Shown here: piece after piece, positions 32,229-42,500 of the stretch
How positions within the stretch are numbered: the stretch's first letter is position 1
Layout of the letters: each line of letters opens with the position of its first letter
From: Geranomyces variabilis
Lineage: Eukaryota; Chytridiomycota; Chytridiomycetes; Spizellomycetales; Powellomycetaceae
NCBI GenBank assembly: GCA_027603065.1
Contig: JADGJP010000010.1
Span: forward strand, 124,001 to 188,000
DNA: 64,000 nt
Reading direction: 5' to 3'
The notes under the pieces: generated by a model
The model's input: only the letters and a program-made list of their open reading frames with translations
The model's database searches: none
Told to the model about the DNA's origin: nothing
Position numbers and translations under genes: made by a program

Positions 32229-32767
32229 ACGCCAATACGGCGATCCTCTTGAGTTACGGCGACCCAGACGGCATCGACTACGATAGCACTTTTTTGCTGA
32301 CGCGTGACCCGATGCTCGACCACGTGCGCCGGCTGTTGCTGTACGGCACCGATTACTATGAGTCGCCCAACCTCAAGGGCCTCGTGCCAGCCGTCTCCGC
32401 AACCACCGGGGCCGTGATGGCCGCGCACCTGGACGACGTAGCTGTTCTCGGTACGTGGCACAACGTGCCGACCATGGAGGCTGTGGGCTTCTGCTCCTCG
32501 GTGGACGTCGGCGGGGCACGGCTACCGGGGTTGGCTGACGACAAGACCCTAACGCCGGCGCTCTTCACCATGGCGCCGATGATGGCGGCGGTCCGGCAGG
32601 GTTGCCAGGCGTGGGCGGATATTAACGGTCACTTTGCAAATGATGACGTTGAAAAGTGTTCCCACGGACAAAGGGGGGGAGGGGGAGGGGAAATGTACAT
32701 CGCAACAGCCTTTTCCTTCTGGATGCTCACGGGTCCCGTGCGTAACCTTCGGGCCAATTATAAATAA
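32229..32767 (+). pseudogene. Coding-like fragment of unknown family
   Basis: An open plus-strand frame starting within the kinase junction reads, for example, ILLSYGDPDGIDYDSTFLLT and MLDHVRRLLLYGTDYYESPN, then LVPAVSATTGAVMAAHLDDV. The composition is convincing for protein to about 32650, after which the frame turns Gly-rich and low quality. No start codon context or upstream exon is found, and I recognise no domain. It is probably a fragment brought next to the kinase copy by rearrangement. Confidence 0.4.
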
Positions 32768-32916
32768 AAATGGTTTGTGCGGGAGAGAGAGGAGTAGACT
32801 TTCGCATTTTGTGCAAGCGGATTCTCAGAAAAGAAACAACATAAATGGTTGAGCAATAGAGCACGTTTATATACGATCATCAGAATTCGCATGGGTGGCG
32901 ATAACAAAACACAGAA

Positions 32917-33750
32917 ATGGCGAACGCGGTTGCACCGAAGCACTCCGAGTCCTCTTCCTCGCCTGTACCTCTCATGGAACCCCTTCCTGAACCTGGCAGC
33001 CACGGTGGTGCCTTCACTGTTCCTCCGAGGTGCACTGACATTGCGCATGGCTCTCCATTAACCGGCTTGAACGACAACTGGCTCGGAGATGGAAGTGGAG
33101 ACAAGGACGGCGGCCATGAAGATCCATCCAACGTTGAAGGGCTGAAACCTGCTCCCCCGGAACTGGAGTTGGCGGCCGCTCAAAAATTCACGGATGAAAA
33201 TGGTGCTGTTATCGAGTTGGAAACGCGAGGGTTCCTGACGCAAGAAGGGCTGCTGCTCCGCGCCTCGGACGTCGCGACAAAACTACTAGATTACGATGCT
33301 TTGAACAATTCGCGAGCAATCTTCCTGCGTTACTCAGGCGTGGTCCGCCCACGCTCGTTGCGTCGAAACAAGTTCTAGCGCAACGCTTCACACATCGGGC
33401 CCCCTCAAAGCTTTTCGTACTCCATTTGGGACAACCTTCAGGCCGGCCTCGGCGCAGAACTCCTCGGTATTCCTCTGGATAGCGCGCTCGAAGTTTTGAG
33501 CAAGTGCCCCTTGCCATGTTCGGAGATATACCTCCTCACCATCGGCACGGTTGGGCTACTGCGATCTTCAATGGGTATTCTTAACGAGAATCTACCAGAT
33601 GACTGGCTTGTGGTCAAAGTCGGCAAAACAAGGCGAGGAGTTGGCCGTCGAGCGACAGAGCACAATGGAGTGCTTGGAAAAATCGACAAGGCAAACCTCC
33701 GCTTCATTAAAGCGATTTTCGACATTCTACAGCGTTTTGACTGGCGCTGA
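32917..33750 (+). pseudogene. Virus-derived MSV199/T5orf172 (BRO-like) gene, fossil
   Basis: Two adjoining parts (about 32917-33378 and 33379-33750) resemble the BRO-like proteins of large DNA viruses (iridovirus, ascovirus and mimivirus relatives). The first part carries an MSV199-type domain (ENGAVIELETRG, LLLRASDVATKLL). The second carries a T5orf172-type domain, with WLVVKVGKTRRGVGRRATEH as its signature. Copies of this family are known inside fungal genomes. This one looks broken, with about one visible break, and is moderately old: domain signatures are still clear. No capsid, polymerase or terminal repeat is seen nearby, so it is a lone gene relic, not an element with ends. Confidence 0.6.
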
Positions 33751-34127
33751 GATCGTTCGCAAATAGTCGCAGAAGACGTCGCGTCAGGTGACAGTTGGAG
33801 ACAGAGAAATAGAGCGCTCAAAGATGATGATGCAGGTAAGATTGAGCCGACAACGCGCGCAACTACAGCTGTCGCACCAATGCCTGACCGCTACTTCGAC
33901 CGCAGAGCGCGGGCGAACAGATTGTCTGTTGCCTGCCCACAACGTTTGCGATTCTTCTCTCCTCTGCCTGCCGACAACATTGCCCTTTTTGCCAAAGCCC
34001 AGTTCCGCGACAAAAACCTCCCATATACGGACGCTCGCTCGAAAAGAATCTTCCTGGGGTCCCAAACAATTTTGTCGACGACTACCGCGCGGCACAGGCG
34101 CTGCTTCTCGCTGCCCCCTTTGCCCCT

Positions 34128-34560
34128 TTGGGAGGTGAAGGAGATTCGACTTTACCAATCCGTTCCGTATCAGCTCGTTTGGCGCTCGCCAAAAAGATCC
34201 AGCTCGTTTGCCTTGGTAGAGCAGGTGAAAGAGGGCGACCGAGTCTACGCGCGCAAAACTCTAGGCTTGGGATTGGCTCGCTCTCGTCTAGAGACAAAAG
34301 ACTGCATCCGACGTGAGCTCGCAGTGTTACATCAAGTGCCAGATCATGCGCATACAGGACAGAAAAAGCGTTATCATCTTGTCTCCTTGGGCCGATTGAA
34401 ACACTTTCCGATTCCTTTGTAAAAATGGAATCGTTGTCTTGGTGGAACGAGTCGGTCGAGAACGGGACCGCAGAGCACCTGCTTATGAATTGGGCCGTTT
34501 GCATCGCGGCGGCGCTCTACGCCCCTCATCACCGACGGCCGCGAAATCTCTGCAGTAACT
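34128..34560 (+). pseudogene. Second, partial copy of the kinase, inverted relative to the first
   Basis: From 34228 the sequence matches the kinase relic at 31.3-32.2 kb almost base for base (GAGGGCGACCGAGTCTACGC, then CGTGAGCTCGCAGTGTTACA), on the opposite strand. It continues with small gaps through WWNESV, GTAEHLLMNWAVCIAAALYA and then leaves homology at about 34530. Upstream it retains what the first copy lost: an N-lobe-like stretch (WRSPKRSSSFALVEQVKEGD). It lacks the catalytic loop and everything after it. Neither copy is complete. The high identity argues for a recent duplication. Confidence 0.7.
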
Positions 34561-35239
34561 CTCCGCCTCAGATGTCCTTGCATCTAGAAGTCATCATGCT
34601 GGGCGGCATTCAATACGTCAGCGCCGATTCTTTGAAGGAAAATGAAATCCTGCCGTCTTTTTTTACCCTCAAACTTCAGAAGGGCCGCCAACTTGCTAAC
34701 GACAGGATGGTCAACCGCTTCTAGCGCCAGCAGATTTTGTATAACCGGTCATCAGCAAACACCACCGAAGGTTCAGCGCGTTGATGAGGCGTAGATCCGC
34801 ACAAAGCAAGTGCCCCTATCGGTGGGGTCACCATCGAAACACGTATCAACCACGGCGGAGGCTGGCTATTCCCGTGTAGTCCGCTGGACTCTCACCTTAT
34901 GGAACAGCAGACGGCTGCGATTCGAGAGTGCTGTACATATCGACGGCAACGCCAGTGAAACGCGCTGGCCGACTTATGCGCACCAGTCCCCTCTGACTCA
35001 CGAACTCGCCGACAGCGAGAGCGCCAACGGACGCCGCCTTTCTACTGAACAACGCCTAACGGATACTCCCATCCACGTGGCTCACTTGCACGCTTACACA
35101 AGGTTCGCACAGGTTGAGACAACCCTTTGCGCTTGTTAGCTGTGAGACTTTGCGTAAGTATGCAAGTGAGCCTGGCAATGAAAGCCACAACGTGCTAAGG
35201 CCGTATTTGCATGTTGCCGGATCGCCCGTACCGAGGGAA
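34561..35239. other. Spacer in the decayed island
   Basis: No gene supportable; short open frames only, and no repeats that I can align. Confidence 0.4.
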
Positions 35240-35616
35240 ATATACCATTTGTACGTGCTGCTGCTGTGGCAAGTCTTGTTGGCCCCACCGCTGGTCAGCT
35301 GCTCAAAAAGCCATGGATGCACGCGGTACCAACGCTTCTCGGCGACATTCTTCCCACTCCTCGCAACGACGCGCATGATGCACGAAAGAAACGCTTCGAT
35401 GGCCTGCTCTCTCAGGATGCAAGAGATAGCTGTGCCATGCAGCAAGACGAGGAAGCGCTTGCCAACGTCAAACACCTGACGCCCATCACGCTGGTTGCAC
35501 AAACATTGGTGTATCTCGCGAATCTTCCAGTCAAAAATATACACATCAACGGAGTGGGTCGCTTGATAAATTTGCTGGTCATGGCCCGGTCAATCGCGCG
35601 CTTGTTTCTGCTATAG
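35240..35616 (+). pseudogene. Coding-like fragment of unknown family
   Basis: A plus-strand frame reads AAAVASLVGPTAGQLLKKPW and then LLGDILPTPRNDAHDARKKR, ending in LTPITLVAQTLVYLANLP before losing quality. Composition is protein-like with amphipathic segments. There is no ATG in good context and no splice partner that I can fix, although the four-exon gene beginning about 900 nt downstream could in principle share it. Function unknown. Confidence 0.35.
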
Positions 35617-35639
35617 CGCAAGCGGCGGGAACCTCAGAT

Positions 35640-36016
35640 GCCGCCGGCTTTTTTGGGCAACTGGCGCTTGGGAGCGAAGCGACTCTCGCTCCACTTAAAG
35701 CGAGAATCGCTTCGCTTCAAAGTGTCGCTTTAAAATATAATCTTGCGCCGTATGCCACTCATACCAGTTTAGCATCTTGAGAAAGGTACCCTAAGGTCGA
35801 GTAAACCCAACGCCGTCTTCTGCAGTCGTGGACACCGTTCCCTAAGCGCGAGTATATAGTCGTAGCTGGATGCTGCAGATAACTGAAAGCGCACGTTAAT
35901 ACTCGAGCGTCAATGGGATCCGCAGTGTGACAGTCAATCCCCATCGCAGTGGACCAACGGCCTCCAATACAGAAGACGATGTTGGCGAGCAGGTAAATCA
36001 TATACAGGATTCCCTT
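35640..36016. other. Spacer
   Basis: Nothing supportable except a small foldback near 35668-35730, where AGCGAAGCGACTCTCGCT and its relatives recur in both orientations (GAGAATCGCTTCGCT). Confidence 0.35.
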
Positions 36017-36460
36017 GCCTAGAAGAGCGATAACACCGCAGAACGTCACATTTTGTTCGGCAGTAGTTGCCGCCTCCTGCTCCCGCCTCACGGCAGGCAA
36101 CCGCCACTGCGAAACTTGTGGCCAGCACACCAGCAGCCCTCAATCCAGAGGACAGTGCCAGCAGGCAGGTGATACGAATACTGGTACCCCTTGCCAAGAA
36201 GAACAACAACGCCGCTTTGAACAGGGTTGCTGCCTCCCGTTACCCCCTCGCGGCAGGTAGCTCCTACTGTGCCTAGAAGAGCGGTAACACCGCCCGTGCA
36301 GAAATTGTGGCCAGCACACCAGCAGCCCTCTATTCAGAGGACGGTACCAGCAGGCAGGTGATACAGGTATGTTGGTACCCCTTGCCAAGAAGAACAACAA
36401 CGCCGCCTGAGCAGGGTTGGTGCCTCCCGCTACCCCCTCGCGGTAGGTAGCTCCTACTGT
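36017..36460. repeat. Tandem imperfect repeat (~190-250 bp units), family A on the opposite strand
   Basis: Two adjacent units (about 36017-36269 and 36270-36460) share GCCTAGAAGAGCG.TAACACC, GTGGCCAGCACACCAGCAGC, GCAGGCAGGTGATAC and CCTTGCCAAGAAGAACAACA. Read on the minus strand they resemble the family A repeat at 29.0-29.5 kb: both contain CTGCCGTGAGGCGG, a GGCAAGGG motif, CACCTGCCTGC and GGGCTG.TGGT. Unit ends carry TGCCTCCCG and CCCCCTCGCGG. Non-coding. Confidence 0.75.
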
Positions 36461-36499
36461 AAACAGAAACACGACGCAGAGCCACTTATCTTTTGCAGA

Positions 36500-37700
36500 A
36501 TGCGTATGGTGCGAGCAGGGCGAGGAGCATTGGGTTGGGATGGGTGTGCAGCAGATGCGCAGATTCAACTGAACCGTTGCCTTCAAGTTGACGCGTCGCT
36601 CGCGACTTCTTTCACCAACACGATGAACCAGCAGCTCTGCAAATACACAGCCTTTATCAGAGAGTACTTGGCCACCGCTAGCGACAACTCATGGTCTTCA
36701 TTTCTGGCGCATGTCGCGGGCCTAAAGGCCGTACTGCCGCTAGCGTCCGAGCGCAACGCCGAAGACTCGAGGACGGCCGACCTCTACACTAAAGTGGAAA
36801 GAGTAAGAGACCTCGCTTTAACCTGCATATGCCCAGACGAAGCAGTGTCAGTGTCCGTCGCGTACCCACTTCTCTTTTGCAAGTGGGTTTGTTCCGCTGC
36901 GAGCCTTTCTCCATCTCTGTGTGTGTATGGGCTCGTTGGCGGACGAGACTACAGGCACTCCAGCAGGCTGTTTTGAGCGAAAAGACGCCACCCGCGCAGG
37001 GCTCCTCCGACGTTAAGCCGCGCAAGCGAAGGGTTCCGGCTGACGGCCAGCCGGGAAACATGCCAGGCCGAGTGCTGTCGGAAGCCGAACGAGACGCTGT
37101 AATCGATGTTGCGCAAGACCAGCCGGAGCAAACACACTTGGAAGCATCGTTGTCGCCCTGCGCAAAGTATCTTCAACAGAATCTCGCCGCAATTTCGTAC
37201 GCTGAATGGACCGCCCAGGTGGTTGACGCGGATTTTGATGAGGAAACCAATGAGGCGGAAGTCGATGTGGGTGAAGACCATGTGGGGCACATACAGCCAG
37301 TGGACAAAAGTCAGAGACCCCCCACAGCCGCCGCGCAGTGCACTCTCTTCCTGTGAAAATTTTTGGGGTCTCCGACTTTTGTCCATTCGCTGTAGAAACG
37401 ATGACAATTAGTGATTCTGTTCCTGGTTGGAAGTCGACAGCTGATGCCGTGGTTGCGGCAGCACCCACACAGGCTAACAGGTACGTTGCAAGCTCTTGAC
37501 GCGTTTGATGCAATTGCATTCTCATCCCTTTTGACTCTACCAGGTTCTTGTGGCGAGGTATATTCGGTCTTAATGACGAAGCAGATGAGTTCGCCGGACT
37601 CCTCAAAGACTCACGCTCCGCCGCGAACTCAGCCCTGAAATCATACCAAAATATCGCCTGGCACCAACTTTTAGAAAAGAACGAATTCTCTGGGCAGTAG
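36500..37700 (+). CDS. Four-exon gene of unknown function
   Basis: Exons 36500-36802, 36955-37270, 37396-37480 and 37544-37700 give 286 aa. All three introns are GT-AG (GTAAGA, GTGAAG, GTACGT donors) and phases agree, which is the main evidence. Protein features are an N-terminal helical part (LCKYTAFIREYLATASDNSW), a basic patch KPRKRRVPADG that could be a nuclear localisation signal, an acidic centre (DADFDEETNEAEVDVE) and a C-terminal RGIFGLNDEADEFAGLL. No known domain is recognised. A good acceptor (TTTTGCAG) lies immediately before the ATG, so an upstream coding exon cannot be excluded. It sits at the edge of the decayed island but its frames are clean, so it may be a living accessory gene. 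Confidence 0.6.
37293..37393. repeat. Intron-filling inverted repeat (29-bp arms)
   Basis: Arms 37293-37321 and 37365-37393 are reverse complements with about three mismatches (core GGACAAAAGTC.GAGACCCC), separated by 43 nt. The hairpin occupies most of the 125-nt second intron of the four-exon gene. It could be a small foldback/MITE-like insertion or a structural intron element. Confidence 0.75.
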
Positions 37701-37848
37701 GACAGCTATGGAGGTCGCGAATCCCGTGGTGCATGAACAAAGAAAAACATACATTTGCGAAAATATAAAAGTCGCCAAAAATGTGCAAACTCCTCACCCA
37801 AAAAAATATATAGAATCATCATCGCCAAACATCCAGCAAAGCCCTGCT

Positions 37849-39022
37849 TTATCCAATATCAACCATCACGTCCTCCCACGACAGCTCAATTCCGGGCGTA
37901 GGAGGCAATAATGTCGGCACGGCTCGCAACGACAACGACAACGTCAACGACGGCGGCGGCATCAACCCCGTCGCTGAAGCATGACCACCGTGACGTTCCG
38001 CGTCGCCACCATGATTATCGGCGCTCGCACCGCCAACGTCCAACACCTCATCCAACAACACGCGTACCACGCCCCAGAACCCCTTCCGCGCCGCGGTTAC
38101 GATCTCGTGCTGTGGATCAGTGAGCAGACACGCGAGTGGAGAGGCGTCATTTTCTTCACCTCCTCCTCCTCCACATCCACCAGCACGCAAAATCATCCGC
38201 AACGCAGACGGGTGATTCGTCGCTACAGCAGCGTGCGCGGCCGTCGCGAGCGTTTCAGCAGGGTACAGCGATGGTGATGATGTTGTTAATGCCGAGTGTG
38301 TGAGGAGGGCGGAGAGCGCGGAAATGTTATTTGTTGTTGTGGCGAGGAGGAGGGCGAGTGGATATGTGGGTGACGCCGGTAACGGTTGTGATGAAAATGA
38401 AGTCGCTGATTTGGATATACGCAGCAAAAGAGGGAGAAGAATCGACGACGTCGGTGCAATTACAGCAACACACACCGCGCGCTCATCAACGCACGCGCCG
38501 TGGGCGAGCAAGCACCGCACGAGCGCAACAGGATTCGTTTCCGCGGCGCAGGCAGCAGCAATCGGCGTCCAATGCGCGGGCAGCGAGGGAGGGAGGGCGG
38601 TGCGAAAAGCCGTGAACATGGAGTGGTGTTCTGACAGCTCTTCAATCGTGCAGTGCCAGTTGACTGGTGCGCCTTGCACTAGTAATGATCTGTAATAAAA
38701 ACGACGAGAAAAAGCCAACTCTTTGTTTAAAATCCCTCTGTATTAAACTGGCCAGGGTATCGCATGTGCTCTTTCGCTCCGCGCACCTTACTCTCCCCAC
38801 ATCCCCATCCAGACACGCCACAACAAGCGCATCCCCAAGCGCTCCACCACCGCCGCCGGTATTGCAGCGGGGTAAGCTGGACGAACGCGGCTGGAAAGTA
38901 GGGTATTGAGAGGAGCGCGACGGCGGTGGTGGTGGTGATGGTGGTCGAGCGGTGAGACGGTTGTTAAGCAAAAGCGGCGGCGGGTAAGGGTAGCAGGAGT
39001 AAACATGGGCGAGCGTCAGCAT
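37849..39022 (-). CDS. Ankyrin-repeat protein
   Basis: 358-aa protein. Exons are 39022-38787 and 38689-37849; the 97-nt intron joins CLDGDVGRVR to SLLVQGAPVNW in frame. Ankyrin-type helix pairs are visible at DALVVACLDGDVGRVRSLLV, then HWTPIAAACAAETNP / LVRCLLAHGA, a looser one around LALLLATTTNNISALSALL, and LATAAHAAVATNHPSALRMI / LRAGG, with a last one near VTAARKGFWGVVRVLLDEV. Consensus residues are eroded, so repeat number is about five. The first 50 residues are Pro/Ser-rich (PPSPPPPPSRSS). Such proteins act as protein-binding scaffolds; no partner domain is present to suggest a pathway. The C-terminus is low complexity. Confidence 0.72.
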
Positions 39023-39513
39023 CTCTTGTCTGGCGAGCGAGAGGCGGAAATGTTGCGAAAGCGAGGTAGGCAGAGGGTGGTTTCTTATAGCGCCGCAGTT
39101 TGCGGAGAGCAAAGACATAGAGAGAATGGTGGTGGAGAGCGAGGGCGAGATAAAAATAGCGGTCGTGACATCACGCGCGCGCTTCGCGTTAACGCATTGT
39201 TTGTATGTACTCTGTTTCAGCAAACAAGATGGGACAGAGCAACGAAGGGCTATTATTTTGACTTTGATTTATACAAAAAGGACAGGTGTGGGGAGAGGTT
39301 TACCGAGAAAATAGAGGGGAAGAAGAAGTTTTCACAAAGAGAAAAGCAAAGAAAGGTCCCCGCGCACCACCTCAAAACTTATATGCGCGGAAAATGAGGG
39401 ATGGTGCGAAGGCTGTGTGTGTGTGAGTTGGCGCAAAAAAAGGGAGTTTGTTGCTTCAAAGCTTGAGAGCATGCTGCGATTAGGCGATACAAGGAAACTT
39501 GTCATTTTTCTTC
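39023..39513. other. Intergenic region between two minus-strand genes
   Basis: Holds the promoter of the ankyrin gene and the 3' end of the mucin-like gene. Purine-rich (GGGAAGAAGAAG...), with no gene or repeat seen. Confidence 0.4.
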
Positions 39514-42500
39514 TCAAGCAGCCCGCGGCGTCGGGGTCCGTGTGCGCCTAGCTCGGGCAGTAGTCTTTGTCGCGCGAGCTCGGGTAGTAGTAGTCTTTGT
39601 CGTGCGGCGCCTCCTCGTAGTCGTAACTGCGCGTGTCGCAGTCGGCGCAGGCGCGGCAGCAGCAGTAGCAGTCACTTCTCCAATCGCTGTAGTCGCAGCA
39701 GCCGCAATACCGTTAGCAGCGCTTGTGGCCGCTTCCGCGATCGAGGTCTGCGCCGCGGCGGCTGCGGAAAGGATGCTGGTAATGGCGGGAGCTGCGGCAC
39801 TAGCGGCGGCGGCGGAGGGAGTTGCGGCTGGTGGTGCCGGGTTGACAACTGCGGTGGTCGCAACGATGACTTCGGTGACGGCGGTGGTTGTTTCGGCTGC
39901 TGCGGGAGCGGGCGGGTTGATAATTGTGGTCTGAACCGCGGGCGCGTTGATGATTGTCGTGGCAGCGGCAGCGGTAGTCGCGGCTGCCGGTGGGTTCACA
40001 ACCGTAGTCGCAACAACAACTTCAGTGGTCGCAGCTGCAGCGGCGGCAGTGGATGCGGCTGCTGGTGCCGGGTTTACAGCAGCAGTTGTGGCGACAATAA
40101 CCTCAGTAGCAGCGGCGGTGGCTGTGGCAGCTCCTCCCGGCGCAGGCAAGTTGACAACGGTAGTCGCTGTGGCAGCGGCGGTGGATGCAGCTGCTGGTGC
40201 AGGGTTTCCAGCAGTCGCAATAATAACCTCAGTGGTGCCCGTGGCGGGTGCTACCGGCGCAATAATCGAGGTCACAGCCGGGGCGGGAGGCGCGGCGGCC
40301 GTCTCACCAGCAGCAGTAGCCACCGGCGCAGGCGGCAAAATCTCAGTCGGAATCACACCAATAATGGTGCTCAGCACTGCAGCCGGGTTGTTTACAATCT
40401 CGGTCGGAATCGCGGCAACAATCGAGCTAATCGCTGCGGCGGGGTTGGTGATAATCTCTGTTGGGATCGCGTTCACGAGCGTGGTGAGCTCGGCGGCCGG
40501 GTTGCTGACCAGCGTCGCGATCGCAGCCGCGGCAGACGTCACTGCGGGGCCGTTGTTGGCGAGGAATGTCGATTCAGCTGCGGAGGCAGCAGCGACGGCA
40601 GACGACACGGCTTCGAGTGCGGACGTGATGGCGGGCGCAGCAGCGCTGGCAAGGGACGCGACCTGTGTCTCAATGGCGCCGGCAACGGACGCGATTTGGG
40701 TGGCGATGGTGTTTTCGACAGAGGTGACGGCTGCAGCGATGGACGTGGCTTCGGCAGCGAGCGACGAAACGGCGGTCTCCACAGCATTCGCGATTGACGT
40801 TGCTTGAGCCGCGGCGGTGGACTGCGCGTCAGGCCCCGGTACGGGCACAACAGCAGCGGTGGTTTCCTCACTGGGAGCCGCAGTAGCCGTAACAGTCAGC
40901 TCACCGTTTCCAGCCGTAGCCGACTCAGTGCCCGACGCAGTTCCCTCAGTAGTCGGCGACGGTGTGAAAACACTTCCACGGCACGATTCGCGGCACTGGT
41001 CAGCATAGATATCACGGAACATGAAACACGTCTCCTCGTCATCGCTGTCCTGACTGCACGTGTCGGTAATTTGCTCGTAGGCGTTGTCGCAGGTGTCGAG
41101 GCAGTCGGCGATGATACCCGGAAGAGGGTCGAATGTCGCGGTTGCGGTCGCAGCCTCGGTGGTGGTGGTTGCTGCGCCGGGTGCTTCAGAGATAAAGCTG
41201 GTGAACACGTTACCGGACTCCGATGAGGTTGCGGTGGGCGCGATCGGGACAACGGTGGTGAGCACGACGACGGTGGTGCCTTCGGTGGAGGTAGCGGTGG
41301 GAGCCGTTGTCTCGGGCGCAGCAGCAGCAGTGGTAGTCTCGACAACAACTGGCGCGCTAGCGGTAGACGAAGCCTCCGGAGCCGGCGTAACAAGCGTAGT
41401 GGTGAACTCGAGCGTGGTAAGTGTCGCATGACCAGTTGGCACCACGACAGTAGTAAATTCGAGCGTAGTGGCCTCGTCGGCAGGCGATGTCGGCTCAAGG
41501 GTAATGGTAACCTCAATTGTGGTCGCTTCGGGCGCAGTGGCGGTAGGCGGGGGCAAGAGAATAGTGGAACCGCTAATAATTGTGGTCTGGACGGGCAGTG
41601 CGGCAGTCTCGACGGACGTCTCGGTGGTCTGCTCGGTTGTCGCGGAGGTCGTCTCGACGGGCTTGGTAACATGCTGGGTCCTGATAATAACAGTGGTCTC
41701 AACGGGCGGGAGGGCCGTCTCGCCGCTAGCGGCCGTGGTGGTCGCGGGCCTGATAATAGTGGTCTGTCCAGGCTCAATGAGCGTCGTCGCGGGTTCCACA
41801 ATGACAGCGGTGGTCTCCTCGGGTACAGGCACGGTCGTAAACACGGGCTCAATCACGGTGGTTTCGCCGTTGACAACAGTGGTCTGAGCTGGGTTGACAA
41901 TGACGGTCGCGGGTGGGGCTACGAGCGTCGTGCGCGCAGGGCTGACAATCGTCGACATAACGGGCACAATAGCGGTAGTCTCGCCGATCTCGACAACAGT
42001 GGTAGCGGATGGCAACGACACAATGGTGGTCTTGGCCGGGATGATAGACGTGACGGTACCGACGATGACAGTCTCGGGCGGCGTCACAACCTCGGTAGAC
42101 TGCGCAACGAGCTCGGTGGTCTGAATCGGAATGATGACGGTGGTGACACCCTCAACAACGGTGGTCTGGCCCGGCTCAACGATAGCCGTCTCGGTCGGGT
42201 TGATAATGGTCGTCTCGGCGGGGATGACCGAAGTCGAAAGAATGGGAATGACAACCTGAGTCTCGGTGCCGACGACAACAGTCTCGGTTGCAGGGGCAAG
42301 GGTCAAGACGGTGGTCTGGGCAGGAATGATTTCGGTGGTACCAGGAATGACAGTGGTCTCGCCAGGAGCAACGGTGACGGTAGCCGGTGGGATAACGGCC
42401 GTGGTTTCAACTTCAATGACAGTAGTGGTAACCTGGGCAGGAGGCGCGGTAGCGGGCTCGGTGTTGACGACAACCTCGGTAGTAGCCGGAATGACAGAGG

